In this document: in pieces, positions 10,386-21,889 of the stretch | How the letters are laid out: the number at the start of each line of letters is the position of its first letter | Numbering within the stretch: the stretch's first letter is position 1 | DNA from: Chytridium lagenaria | Lineage: Eukaryota; Chytridiomycota; Chytridiomycetes; Chytridiales; Chytridiaceae | DNA: 64,000 nt | Assembly: GCA_025449115.1 (NCBI GenBank) | Contig: JAHLKC010000039.1 | Coordinates: 215,716 to 279,715, forward strand | Reading direction: 5' to 3' | Program-made: the position numbers and the translations under genes | The notes under the pieces: model-generated | Told to the model about the DNA's origin: nothing | The model's database searches: none | The model's input: the letters and a program-made list of their open reading frames with translations, nothing else

Positions 10386-13300
10386 ATGTACAATAATGCA
10401 GTGGCAAAGGGAGGTGGTGAATACGTGGTCACCTATAAGAAGAAGAGATACGAATGCGAGATATGCAGAAAGATGTATTCTTCAGCAAAGGCTTTGAAGG
10501 TGCATATGCATAAAAATAAATGTATCGCTGTAGAGCCCGCAGGTTGTGTATGAATATGTTCATTTCTTATTCTTTATATTAGTAGTTGATACAGCTGATT
10601 ATCCTTCTCGACTCGAGTCATCAGATGATGCTGAACCACGAAGGCTAGTTGAAGAAGATCCAGAGGGTGATTTCAACATCACGATGGTTGGGTCATGGGA
10701 TGGACCAGACGCTGACGAGGATTTACAGCATGAGGCAGATGCAGATCTGCATGGTAATCATGCATTATGGCTAACAGAGAGGGAAGCATCTACGGACGAA
10801 GAAGACGTTGAAACGGAATTAAGTGAAAAGGAGCTTTCCGAATACGAGGGTGATGAGAACGAATCCTTTAGTACCGAAGAAGACAACGATGAAGGCATAT
10901 CTGAAGGGCCAGCTACTCGTGATGCTCCTTTTTTTCGGTCACATTACAAAGAGCTTTTTGGCATTTTGGCATGCAAGCTTACCCACGGCATGGCTGACCG
11001 AGCCTTTCTCTGTTTCCAAAGAAAACTTGGTCAGTCTTCCTTTTCATTTTTTTGCGGTAACATAAACTTACATTTAACTTTCGTTCAAAGGCAGAACACC
11101 GATTAGCATTTATAGAGGAAGAAAACTACTCGAAAAAGCTAGCGAATTATCTTCAATTTCGATTCCTTGTTGTCCAAAGTATTGTATGGCGTACACGGGG
11201 GTTTTCGAAAACATACGCGAATGCTTTTATTGTAACTCATCAAGGTAATTCATCAATATAATCATATTTTAACGTGATATTGAGGACAACTGCAGCTAAA
11301 TTCGACTATATCCCGATTATGAATCAACTGATTAACGAAATAAAGAACTCAAAACAGAGAAGGGTTATGAGATATCGACACGAAAAAACGTTTCACAGTC
11401 CCAACGAAAATGGAACTTATGAGGATATATTTGATGGAAAGCATTACCGCAGCTTGGTTGAGAGGGGATTTTTTGTCGAGAACCGAGAGGATGATGTCGC
11501 TCTATTATTTGCTACGGATGGGTACTCACTTTATAAATTGTAAGTGCTTTAATTTTTATACACCGCTAACATATTTCTTGATTAGTTCCAAGAAAAAGGA
11601 ACAAGCTTGGCCGCTGGTATTCATCAACCTTAATATTCCTCCAACAGAACGCGTAAAAAAGAACAACCTAATTCTTTGCGGCTTATTGCCGAAGAAACCT
11701 GCGGACATAAATAGTTTTCTTCACCCCAATTATCAAAGACCTGCAAATACTTCAAGGTAATTCTATTCAATTATGCTATCTACTTGATACATTACCTAAT
11801 CATTAATAGATGGAATCAAGATCAGTGTTTGCGGAGATCAACAGTTTGAATTTCGCGCTCATCTTATTGTGATCACGGGGGACCAGCCTGCGGCGGCAAT
11901 GTGTATGGGTTTCGCCGGACATAACGCTGTTTTTGGGTGTCGGTATTGTTCTATACGCGGTGAGCGTGGGACAAACTCCAACAAGAACTATTATTACCCG
12001 CTGGTGTCATTTAGTGCAATCAATAAAAAGCGAAAAAGATCTCTCGAAAATGCGAGCATACGAAAAACACTTTTTTTCTTTGCGGCGCCACGAATACGAC
12101 ATACGTGCAACGTGGGTCAAGCTTTTAAAAGCTAAAAATAACTCTCGGCGGTCAGCGGTAATTCGTCAGACAGGTAAGATATTTTTTTAAAAAAAGGAAT
12201 GGTTTTACTTTACTTATTTCTTGATAGGTATATCAAAGATATCTATATTTTATAAGTTACGTGCAGTCTCGTGGCCCGCGTCTTTTGCACTTGATTTGAT
12301 GCATCTCTCGTCAAACATTTCGAAGTATATGTTTGACCACTGGGAGGGAAGATATTTCAGCAGATCTTCAGGAATTACTTCGCCGGGGTTTTTCGATTCT
12401 AGACAACGCGCGGAAATGTCTAATGTGATAGACAAGAATTTACTGAATCTACCCAGCTCTTTTGGGCGTCCTCCGAGTAAGCTCTTTGAGGATGGTGGTC
12501 TAAAATCTGAAGAATGGAAAACATGGTCTACGCTAATATCTGTTCCGTTGCTCAAAGGATATTTACCGCAGAATCACCTTCTCGCTTGGTCGAAATTTGC
12601 GGACGTGCTTCAATTTTGCCATAATGCGCCATCTTTTGACCAGAGAGCTGTAGATAACATTCGCAATGAGTGCTACAATTTTTATAAATTCTATGAGAGG
12701 TAGGAACCGTTTATTAGTGTGAGTGATTTTAACGTGGTTAAAGCGAGTATTATCAATACAAAGAAGAATATCTTTCCGCGTGTAGATCAGTCTTCCATTA
12801 TATCCTCCATATACCTGACGTTATTGAGCAAATGGGGCCAATGTGGTCATATTGGCAATATCCTATAGAAAGGCTTATTGGGATGCTACAACCGCTTTTG
12901 AAGTCATGAAGCACGGGTACCAAAATTTAAGTAATACGTGCTTGGTTTGGTCGCAACTTCGCTCTATTGGAGAATTGACATGCTGCGATGAAGGTTTAAT
13001 CATATTTAGAAGGCGCTAATTTTTTTTTTAGGAACAGAGCATGGTTGCGAGGAAATCAATACGAGAAACACTTATTCTAGAACGTTTAATGATGGGAAAA
13101 TCTCTGTGGATTTATTACACCCTACTTTTGAAGTTCATTTTACACCATCTGAGGTATTTTTCTATTTTCAACTATAACCATTTTATTAATGACATTATAG
13201 ATGCGCAAGCTAATAAATTATTTTGAAGCCAATCGCATCGATCATAAAGGTCTTCAAATCTCCCTGAAAGGTTTCAGTCGACTGAGGCTAGGCGGGCAGC

Positions 13301-13673
13301 GAGTTTTCAGCAGTCAATATAACGAAGGCAGAAAGAAGGGCACGAGAAAAAATCTGGAGTTGCAGTTTGCGTGACTGAAGACGTCAACAAAAACAAGCCC
13401 AGAATGCCAGTCTCTTTGGAAGACTTCACAAGATATGGCATTGTCAAGTATTATCTACTAGTTACTGTCGGTGATGAGGACCCTTTGACGTTAGCGTGTA
13501 TTGTCTGGACTCAAGATAACGTTATAGTTGACAAGTACAACACCTATTTTGTAGAGAAGTTTGCGGAGACTACCTTTCAAGATGCTTATAGCATTGACCG
13601 TAGTATCGCTTTTTGGGAGTCCGAATCGCCGCGAGGTTTCTACATTCTTGATCCCGAAAGGTCGTTTACTTAA
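10386..13673 (+). CDS. Tnp2-type (Plavaka/CACTA) transposase with N-terminal zinc finger
   Basis: The ATG at 10386 opens an exon with a C2HC-type finger (CEICRKMYSSAKALKVHMHK, then NKC), joined by an intron to a long acidic stretch (10580-10910). The transposase core follows over several exons: FATDGYSLYKL (about 11510-11545), WPLVFINLNIPPTERVKKNN (11608-11670), a GLLPKKPADI stretch, VITGDQPAAAMCMGFAGHNA (11871-11930) with the CRYCSIRGERG zinc-ligand-like motif, DLMHLSSNI (12294), then HYILHIPDVIEQMGPMWSYW and PIERLIGMLQPLL (12800-12900). The C-terminal part (INYFEANRIDHKGLQISLKG, FTRYGIVKYYLLV) is typical of the family. The DG and GD acidic residues expected of the DDE core are present. A single-base shift occurs near 13370. 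This would be the element's mobilising enzyme. Confidence 0.8.
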
Positions 13674-13803
13674 ATAAAATTTTTGATTTTGTCGTGGGAG
13701 AAAAATGAGGACCAAAGCCACCGTGCGAGAGCAGCAGAGTCGTTACAGGTTAGCTCTGTTTTAAACATCCCGTTTACTTCTTTGAAGTATAGAAGCTGGT
13801 GGT

Positions 13804-15611
13804 ATGTCTTCATCCATGTTTGGCATCCAGAGATCATCCCTTCAAGTGCCAGATCATGATGAGTTTGATACGGATGACGAACGAGAAAATAGGCTTGAAG
13901 TGCGTGATCCCTTTTTGTATCTATACTTAACTACCTTTAGCGCCTTCAGCTGCCAATTACCTGCTCGCCTGCGAGAGCTGCAATGACCTACCCACAAAAC
14001 CCATCCATGAATAATCGGCAATGGCAGCAGCAAGTGCAGGCAGAAATCACCAGGCAGGATCCAAAGGCGCTTAGAATGGATGCCCGACCGCTTATAGTTG
14101 ATAACGAGGTTAAAGTCAGAAAGCCAGGTTGGTTTTTCTATAACTTCTTAAATTAAACTTTATTGATACGCTTATTAGTAAATGCCAGTGTCTACGTAAA
14201 TGTGGACACGATGGTCCAATACTTGACGAAATTCGACTTGCATCAAAACAGGTTTAATACGGCGGCACTTTTATTGAATTGTGATTCCGGCGCCATTAAT
14301 GTAAGTTTTCGCAGTTTTCAACTTGCAGTAATTCTTATCCCCAGGATGCTACTTTGAAGGGAGCCAAGCGTCTTTTTGTTAAAGGCAAAAAGTATAGCCA
14401 GATACATCAAAGAGAAATTGATGAGGTTATTAATAAGGTACGGTAAACACAGGGATTTTTATTCTTATTGGAATTAATAAATTCAGCTACGCCAAGAGTT
14501 GTCGGAATCGGAGAGGGCGATTCTTGATAGAGGTGTTGGGAACTGGCCCTACGAACATTTGGTGCAGCAAAAGTACAACCGACTGATGAAAACTGTTAGC
14601 GGTGGGTAAATTGTTCATTCTTTTAATTAATCTTGTTAGGACAAAAAAATGCAACGAACCAATCAACCAAAATAACGATCAAAGAAGTTCCGAGAAAGAG
14701 GATTAGACCGCTTTCGGAAGTACAAGTAAGTAATATAGCACAATATTTTTCTAAGGATTAAATAAAGGATATAAACGCAAATTCGATGGAAAAGGACATT
14801 GTTAACGCCCGAGTAAGTTGACAACTTATAGTTTACATTTATATTTAAAATGAATTAGAGACCGAGGGTACGGTATGGGCGTCTCGAGAAGAGGTCCCGA
14901 AGAGCAGCATCATCGGAGGAGCCATGCGGTGAGGATGTTGAAGACGATCGCGATGATACCGATGGAGACGAAACCGACAATCTCAATCACGATGTCCACG
15001 ACGATAACGGAGGCCAATCAAATCAAAGCGATCAAGGAGAAGAAAATATTAGCGATGACGGAGAGGAGTCGGAGGATAGGAGACCTTCCGATTACAAGCG
15101 GATGTCAAAAAAGGATATGGCCGAGCTCCTGCTTCAATTTCAACACGAGCGAAGGATTAATGAGTCCACCTCAACGTTGCCTCCTATTACACAAAGGAAT
15201 TCGCGATCGGCTCCGGCAAAAACCACCACCCCCTCAAAAGTGGCTTCTACACAAAAACGTTTGAGAGATGTTGCGGAACTCAAGTCAACCCCCAAAATGG
15301 CCGCCACAAAAAAAGTCTCTGCAAGAACGGCGACTTCTTCTAAGGTTACGTCAAAGGCGGCATCAGTCTCTGAAAAGGATGGGCGATCACAAAGTTCGAC
15401 TAGATCAGAAAGGCCTGTGAGGTATGATTCAAAAATGCAACTTTACACTAATTGCGTATTAGACTTTCGCGCATGCGTTGATGACAGCCATTCTAACCCC
15501 CCTTTAATACTATCAGAACATTTTCACTATGATTATCTAACTATGGGTTTGTATTTTTTCGTTTGGTGTTTGAGTCCCAACGTTTCGTCTTTTATCTTTT
15601 CGTCTTTATGA
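13804..15611 (+). CDS. Second gene of the CACTA-like element, unknown nuclear-type protein
   Basis: The ATG at 13804 begins MSSSMFGIQRSSLQVPDHDE. About six short exons follow (introns such as 13901-13938, 14128-14178, 14301-14343), encoding NVDTMVQYLTKFDLHQNRFN, a helical stretch around REIDEVINKLRQELSESERA, a basic KEVPRKRIRPLSEVQ motif, a strongly acidic Asp/Glu/Asn block (14930-15080) and a Ser/Thr/Lys/Ala-rich tail. I recognise no family. Its position after the transposase suggests a partner like the second protein of CACTA elements (TnpA in plants binds subterminal repeats), but that is inference. The coding end is uncertain; the frame closes at 15611, 18 bp before the LTR insertion. Confidence 0.5.
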
Positions 15612-15629
15612 GCGACGGTAGGGGTTTTT

Positions 15630-16598
15630 TGTGAAATCTCTGGGCACGCTCCGTGGACTCTAAGTCCATAGGAGGAGATCACAAGATGTCATTACATGTC
15701 TAATAAAGATTAGCAGTAACAAGTCTACTCATTAAAGAGCTATTACACTCAATGTTAGTAGTATGAATTTAAGGTGTGAGGATGAAGTGATTCTAATGGG
15801 GTTTTTTCTAAGGGTTTCCAACAATGCCGATCAATGAAGATACTAGGGTGACAAAGCTCTAAGCTATGTCTAACAACCATTCTGGTGTCAATCTACAAGA
15901 CTCTTCCAACAACTTATTTATATAACCCATTACCTATGCAAACCAGCAGTCAAGTCGTATTTCCACGCGCTCCCAGGTGGTGGAGTCGTTTCAGGACTCA
16001 ATGGCATGCATAAGAGGGGGAATAGCGTAGCGTACTTGCCTGTCATCGTCCATGAGCATCAGGAGGGGCATTGAAGGAGTTCTCATTCAAGAGCATGTCA
16101 CAACATCCCGTGCCATGGTACACTTTACGACTTAATTAAAACAGGGCCCATTCCAAGTAAGAGGCAGATAGAAAGACATGGTGTCATATAAGCAATGTGG
16201 GGGGAAGATCATGCACAAACAGGACAGGATATGATGATTTTTGTGGGGACAACTTCTCTCTCAGTTTATTATTAATTTTGCTGCTGTAAATAAGTTAGTC
16301 AAAAAAGGATATAGTAAACAACAAAACAAACAAGAAACGAGAAAAATATAAACAATAAACACATAAACCCCTATATACATAAGTACTCTGCTCGTTCCTA
16401 ACGCGCTATATAACTTTAAACAAATACGCATTAGTGACGTCAGTCGTAATTTGACAACAAAGAATCATCATATAAGAGAACACGTACTCTTGGAAATATA
16501 AGTGACGCCTAGGCTAAGACAATCATTTATAGTCATTATATCTTTTATTTATAGTAAAATATATCACGTGAAATATAAGAAACCTTCAATATTTCACA
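15630..16598 (-). repeat. LTR copy 1 (3' LTR in element orientation)
   Basis: A 969-bp repeat with TG...CA ends, matching 20585-21557. It lacks the GTC found near 21341 in the other copy and has one A fewer near 16580. The run gcgctatataac near 16403-16414 could hold a TATA box. Confidence 0.9.
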
Positions 16599-16670
16599 TT
16601 CTCCGCATTTTTAAGAGAGCATCACGTAAGTGATGATAGATAATAACACCAAAGTTATAGGGAAAGAGAA

Positions 16671-17311
16671 TTACGAATCAGAATCGTCATCACTATTAAA
16701 ACGGAAACCGTGGTTATCAGCTTCAGTGACATACTCAGCAGGCTTAGGCCTGGAGAGGGCCAGAATGAGGGATAATGTCTGGATCAACATTATAGAATAA
16801 AGGAGGGCGTCGGCGACGCGTACTAAAAGAAGCGGCCAAGGGGAGTTCATCATCCTCAACAGGACACGCGTCGGAGGACGAGGTGCTATAAGAGCAGGTT
16901 CTTTACCCTTGGGTCGGCGCATCTTGCGCTTAAGGAAGGCCTGACGCTTCATGTGAGCAACAGGGTTGCGAGCGTGGAGCTCTTGCCAATAATCATCAAC
17001 AATAAGTTTGGGGAGGTCTGACTCAAGATACCATTTGTTCTGATGAGAACCTTGGCCAAGGTACTTAACAGAGTAGCGATAAACATATTCATCTCATCAA
17101 AGTCATGGGCTGCGAGTTTCTCTATGTAATACTCGGGATCATCAGGACAAGCATCAGCGACAGTAGGGTCAAAGCGACGAAAGAGTTCCCGGTTAACACC
17201 AGGTTGAGTCTTAATGTGATTAGGAGGACGGCGCTGAAGGATCTCTAATTCTCTCCAGGCCTTGACTTCAGCTTCAAAGTCTTCAGTTTTCGAGTCTGAA
17301 GCTGCTATCAT
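16671..17311 (-). CDS. LTR-element ORF D, unknown protein with basic middle and acidic tail
   Basis: Starts MIAASDSKTEDFEAEVKAWR at 17311 and reads LQRRPPNHIKTQPGVNRELF and DDPEYYIEKLAAHDFDEMNM. A one-base shift near 17060 connects to WYLESDLPKLIVDDYW and then the basic block MKRQAFLKRKMRRPKGKEPA, ending FRFNSDDDSDS. About 210 residues. It looks like a soluble charged protein; no catalytic motif is seen and I do not recognise the family. It is the last ORF before the polypurine-like stretch. Confidence 0.4.
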
Positions 17312-17622
17312 GAGTTTAAGGGATGGCCCTCAAATAAAGGTATGGTAAAGAGTGTCCTTATAACGTAGCATTAAATCGCGATTTTTTGCTTCAATCAAGT
17401 TTGCTATTTAGAGCTACAGCATAGTATATGCAGGATCAAAAAAGGGCTGGAAGTGAATACGCAGTCAGTAGTCAAAGTAACAGAATATTCACGAAGTTTG
17501 TGTGTACAAACAGGTTTGGCTATATTCAGGCAACAGTGGTTGTGATTACCAGCTATGCTGGAAAGAGTGGCAGACATAGGAAAAACTCAAATGTGAGTTG
17601 GTTAGACCTTCTTTTTGAACGA

Positions 17623-17901
17623 CTAGATCACAAAGCTCTCTGAATCATCAGAAGTACCCCAGCTTTCAAGAAGATTGCCAGGGGAAGAAATAAGAGAATG
17701 AATGGACAGAAGAGTGGTGGCCAATATAGACACGGGGCCAGGAGAGGACGGCAAAAGAAGGAAATCTACAGGGAGAGTGGGAGGGTCAATGTAGATGTAA
17801 AAGTGTGAGAAAGCTGTTAAATTGAAGCTAGTAAAAATGCGACAAGAGGAACAGAGCAATCTAGAATCAAACCAAAGGAGGGGATTGTAATATTTGAACA
17901 A
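17623..17901 (-). CDS. LTR-element ORF C, small unknown protein
   Basis: A 92-codon frame beginning MFKYYNPLLWFDSRLLCSSC and ending in the acidic SWGTSDDSESFVI. It lies directly after ORF B on the same strand. Acidic endings recur in ORFs A, C and D. Whether it is translated is unknown. Confidence 0.3.
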   Translation of the reverse strand: MFKYYNPLLWFDSRLLCSSCRIFTSFNLTAFSHFYIYIDPPTLPVDFLLLPSSPGPVSILATTLLSIHSLISSPGNLLESWGTSDDSESFVI

Positions 17902-17922
17902 TTATATTGTAGAGGAGGGAAC

Positions 17923-18230
17923 TTAGTCATTGAGAGAAAGACAACGGGAGATGGGAGTAGAAAAAGTCAGCGGCGGCAAGCTATGGTCCCAAATAGGTAT
18001 TCCGAACAGGAAGTCGGCGAGGCTATAGACGGCAAAGGCTAGGAGAATGAGGCCGTCGTCAATACTGCAACCGATCACGAACCGGATAGTAACGTCGGAA
18101 GGGTCGTCGGGGAGGTAATCAACGACGATAAGATGAGGGATACCTGATCCTCATCATGGATAAGTAAGGGAACAAATACGCGACGATAAGGGTCGAGTAA
18201 ATCTCTTAAAGAAAGCACAGAAAAAGGCAT
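17923..18230 (-). CDS. LTR-element ORF B, small unknown protein
   Basis: Starts MPFSVLSLRDLLDPYRRVFV at 18230 and, after one base shift near DEDQ, continues IPHLIVVDYLPDDPSDVTIR, then a hydrophobic stretch (DDGLILLAFAVYSLADFLFG) and ends CLSLND. About 100 residues. It lies between ORFs A and C. Family unknown. Confidence 0.35.
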
Positions 18231-18353
18231 AATGAATTAAAAGACAAAACTTAATCTTTTATTAGAGTACTTCAAGAAAACTCACTACAAGTGAAGCAAA
18301 CAAATTCAACGAGTAGGTTAATAACGTGAAACAGAATCACGAAAAGTAAGAAA

Positions 18354-19350
18354 TTACTCAAGAGCAGTATCACCGTCGGCGTCAACAGGAGAAACAGGAG
18401 CCTCAGAGGAAGAAGCAGCAGTCACTCGCGGAGAAGAAGAGTGATGAGGAGTAAAAGAAAAGACAGGGTTTGTGCGAACCAACTCTTCAAGGGGGGTCAC
18501 AAGACGGAAAGGGAGGGTGAAAGCCTCAGAAGATTCCCACCCAGGAGGAAGAACAACAGAGTTAGAACTAGAGTCCCAAAAAGAAGAGAAGTTTTTAACT
18601 AAGGCACCCAACTCAGCGTCGTGGAGACCGTAAAAGTGGGAGGGAGAGCACTAAGGAGTTTACCCTGACCAGCAGATCGAATTTGGCGAAAAATACTACC
18701 CAATCGACGAGACAAAGTCCGACGTAATTCGCGATGACTATAGAAAATCTCGTCAAGGAGACCAGCAAGACTAGCAAGGGAGGAGGTTCGAGCGACGTAC
18801 TCCTCGGGGAGGTGGGCAATGATCTCAGGAGAGGTGGGGTCAAGGTAGTGAAAATGGCGCAAACTATGAGATAATCGACCAAAACCTTCGGCAAGAGAGG
18901 TAGGGGCCGGAGGAGGTGGAGGGAGAGGAGTAGGCTCACGACGTTCACGGACGGGAGGAGTAGGAGGCTCAACTAGAAAGTGGTTGAGAGACGATAAGAA
19001 ATTAATAAATGCAAAAAAAATACGCAAAAGTAAGAATATGTTACCAGCAGAAGGGACTGGAGCAACAGAAGTGGTGGAGGAACCAGCTTGCTTGAGGGAG
19101 GACAAGTAGTTGGTGAGGTCAGAACCAGCAGCTCCAGTGAGGATAGCGTGGAGAGGAGGGTGAATTCCAAAGTCTTGGCTTTATCTTCAATGGCGTTGTT
19201 GTTCAGGATGCTCTGAACCAAGTTGAGGGTACCAGCAGTGGCACTGAAGGACTGATCGACAGCGTTACGCGTGCGTGTGTTGATGCCGTGGCCTCCAATG
19301 TAAGGAGCGTGACGTTTAGGGCCAGATCTTTTTTGTTGATGCGGATGCAC
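18354..19350 (-). CDS. LTR-element ORF A, unknown (possible Gag-like)
   Basis: First sizeable coding stretch after the leader. It starts MHPHQQKRSGPKRHAPYIGG at 19350, continues through NLVQSILNNNAIEDKA and, after a one-base shift, LTNYLSSLKQAGSSTT. An intron (about 19043-18972, gtaaca...ttctag) leads to a Pro-rich segment (PPTPPVRERREPTPLPPPPP), a helical region (LASLAGLLDEIFYSHRELRR) and, after another one-base shift near 18630, LGALVKNFSSFWDSSSN to the stop after DADGDTALE. About 300 residues in total. No zinc knuckle, protease or RT signature is visible. Position suggests a structural (Gag-like) role but similarity does not show it. The two shifts may be indel errors. Confidence 0.4.
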
Positions 19351-20584
19351 TATCGTAAATATACGTCAAAAAAATCCGAAGTTAAAAAATACGAGGTTTA
19401 TGTAAAAAATTCGGGCAGAGGTTCAGCCTACAATTGGCTACAATAACACTTGAGATGCTGCAAGCTGAAACTGTGTCAACTGCCTCGCACAAAGGGAGAT
19501 CTCAACAAAATAAAGAAGAACTAGGAGGAGTTGCTGGCTCAGAATAAAGATTCCGGGCAACTCTAGCTCCTTCACACCGGAGTGTCACGCAAAACCAACC
19601 ACCAAAGGTATTGGAATGGAAGGAATGCAACGTCCTTGAAGCCAGAGGAACGTTTATGGCAGATACTCTGACCAAAAATAAAATAAAAGGAAAAGAGATG
19701 ATTGAAATCCCAGTGATCCTTAATAATTCCAGAATACTAATGAATGATCCTGAAAGAATCCAGGATGAAGATTATCCAAGATAACGAGATTTCGAAGTCC
19801 AGATGAGAAAAACCTCGAAAAATAAATCCTGCAGAGTTTCTGCCTATAATGGTCAAAAACAAAAATCCTGCAGAGGTTCTAGGTAATCCTGAGTCTAAAA
19901 AGAATCCTTAAAAGTCCTCGAAATCTGTAGCCTCCTGAACGAAATCCTGCAGAGGTTCCAGATGGAGAGGTCCTGATGAAACAAAGATGTCTCACACAGG
20001 CAAATTGGTGTGGGGAACAGAAATAAAGACACCAAAACAAATGAAGCAAATCTAAGCTACAACAAAGCAAAGTACTCAAACTCACTAGTTAACCAGAAGT
20101 AGGGTAGGCAAGGAGGGCACTAGATGGCAGGTAAGCAGCAGGGATCTGATCAAAAGAAAAAAGTAAAGACAAAGTGAAGGAATTGTCAAAAAGATGGGGT
20201 AGATGGTTATTAAGTAAAAACGGGCTACTTAAGGAGACCCCTCGAAAATGATCCGATCTCGACGGGACCGCTTTTGCTGTGCTCGCGTGATTTTTCTCTA
20301 CAACATATGTAAGAACCATAAGGATCTGAGAGAAAAAAGTGGAAAAATGGAATCCGAAAACTTAGGCTATTCTTTAGCCACTTAGGCAGACCCATCGAAA
20401 ATGGTCGGAATTCGACGATCTAAATTGCGTTCGGTAGCGCCGACTGTGTTCTATACTGTGTCAAAGTATCATGTAATATAATAAAGAATTGACGGCGAAC
20501 GAAAACGAAAACATAAACTTAACAAGTTTGATCCAGATGATGAAAAAGGAGATCACCAGATCCTCACATTAGGTTGGGCCCCAA
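19351..20584 (-). other. Leader region of the LTR element with short repeats
   Basis: About 1.2 kb between the primer-site-like sequence and ORF A. It has no convincing gene. The motif GAACCTCTGCAGGATTT (minus strand), exact or slightly varied, recurs at about 19828, 19866 and 19946, with a related piece near 19413. Such repeats could be structured leader elements. Confidence 0.4.
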
Positions 20585-21557
20585 TGTGAAATCTCTGGGC
20601 ACGCTCCGTGGACTCTAAGTCCATAGGAGGAGATCACAAGATGTCATTACATGTCTAATAAAGATTAGCAGTAACAAGTCTACTCATTAAAGAGCTATTA
20701 CACTCAATGTTAGTAGTATGAATTTAAGGTGTGAGGATGAAGTGATTCTAATGGGGTTTTTTCTAAGGGTTTCCAACAATGCCGATCAATGAAGATACTA
20801 GGGTGACAAAGCTCTAAGCTATGTCTAACAACCATTCTGGTGTCAATCTACAAGACTCTTCCAACAACTTATTTATATAACCCATTACCTATGCAAACCA
20901 GCAGTCAAGTCGTATTTCCACGCGCTCCCAGGTGGTGGAGTCGTTTCAGGACTCAATGGCATGCATAAGAGGGGGAATAGCGTAGCGTACTTGCCTGTCA
21001 TCGTCCATGAGCATCAGGAGGGGCATTGAAGGAGTTCTCATTCAAGAGCATGTCACAACATCCCGTGCCATGGTACACTTTACGACTTAATTAAAACAGG
21101 GCCCATTCCAAGTAAGAGGCAGATAGAAAGACATGGTGTCATATAAGCAATGTGGGGGGAAGATCATGCACAAACAGGACAGGATATGATGATTTTTGTG
21201 GGGACAACTTCTCTCTCAGTTTATTATTAATTTTGCTGCTGTAAATAAGTTAGTCAAAAAAGGATATAGTAAACAACAAAACAAACAAGAAACGAGAAAA
21301 ATATAAACAATAAACACATAAACCCCTATATACATAAGTACGTCTCTGCTCGTTCCTAACGCGCTATATAACTTTAAACAAATACGCATTAGTGACGTCA
21401 GTCGTAATTTGACAACAAAGAATCATCATATAAGAGAACACGTACTCTTGGAAATATAAGTGACGCCTAGGCTAAGACAATCATTTATAGTCATTATATC
21501 TTTTATTTATAGTAAAATATATCACGTGAAATATAAGAAAACCTTCAATATTTCACA
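20585..21557 (-). repeat. LTR copy 2 (5' LTR in element orientation)
   Basis: A 973-bp copy of 15630-16598 with the same TGTGAAAT...ATTTCACA ends. It is followed by TTTTT, matching the five bases before the other LTR. Confidence 0.9.
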
Positions 21558-21889
21558 TTTTTGTGAGGGCGGGGGGTAGGAGTACGTTGTAAGATATGAT
21601 ATGATTTGTATATAATAAACCTTTAAATGTATTTATATTTATATTTATAATATAAGTGGAATCTGTATGTATAAATAAAGCACGAGAAAGGTACTGGAAG
21701 ATTCTATTTTTTGTATAAGCGACGTCCAAAAATGTAACAAGGATAGTCCCAAACTTGCAAGGAAAGTACCATGGAGATAGGGCACATTTTCTGGAAAAGT
21801 CCCACTTCCATTCTGCATCTGGTACGTGTCTGGTATGAAAATTGTTTGTAAGAAAAGTCCCATAAAAAGTGATGGATATTTTTCATAGG

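Larger units (their letters stand above)
15630..21557 (-). mobile_element. LTR retroelement without visible RT (non-autonomous), nested in the CACTA element
   Basis: Two near-identical direct repeats of about 970 bp (15630-16598 and 20585-21557) each begin TGTGAAAT and end ATTTCACA, a perfect 8-bp terminal inversion. The element is flanked by TTTTT on both sides (15625-15629 and 21558-21562), a 5-bp target duplication. Read on the minus strand, a primer-binding-like TTGGGGCCCAACC follows LTR2 and the purine-rich AAAAATGCGGAGAA precedes LTR1, supporting minus orientation. The roughly 4 kb interior shows no reverse transcriptase, integrase or protease motif in any frame I could read, only four unrecognised minus-strand ORFs. 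The LTRs differ by a 3-base and a 1-base indel at the places I compared, so the insertion is recent. Confidence 0.85.
10141..21889 (+). mobile_element. CACTA/Plavaka-like DNA transposon, interrupted by an LTR element
   Basis: Boundaries are approximate. Both ends carry short related motifs in opposite orientation. On the left, plus strand: GGACTTTTC (10177), GGGACTTTG (10247, 10288), GGGACTATC (10331), GTACTTTCC (10359). On the right, minus strand: GGGACTTTTC (from 21863), GGGACTTTTCC (21803), GGTACTTTCC (21770), GGGACTATCC (21751). Such inverted subterminal arrays are typical of CACTA elements. Inside are a Tnp2-type transposase and a second gene. Removing the LTR insertion leaves about 5.8 kb, a normal size. 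Exact terminal repeats and target duplication could not be fixed by eye. Confidence 0.65.

Noticed and set aside
20089..20319. 76-codon minus-strand frame as a first LTR-element gene
   Set aside because: Short, with no domain, and placed in a repeat-rich leader; treated as part of the leader.
16599..20584. Hidden reverse transcriptase or integrase in the LTR element
   Set aside because: I looked for YxDD-like, HHCC and DTG/DSG protease motifs in the minus-strand readings and found none; the isolated IDDGLIL in ORF B is not in an RT context.
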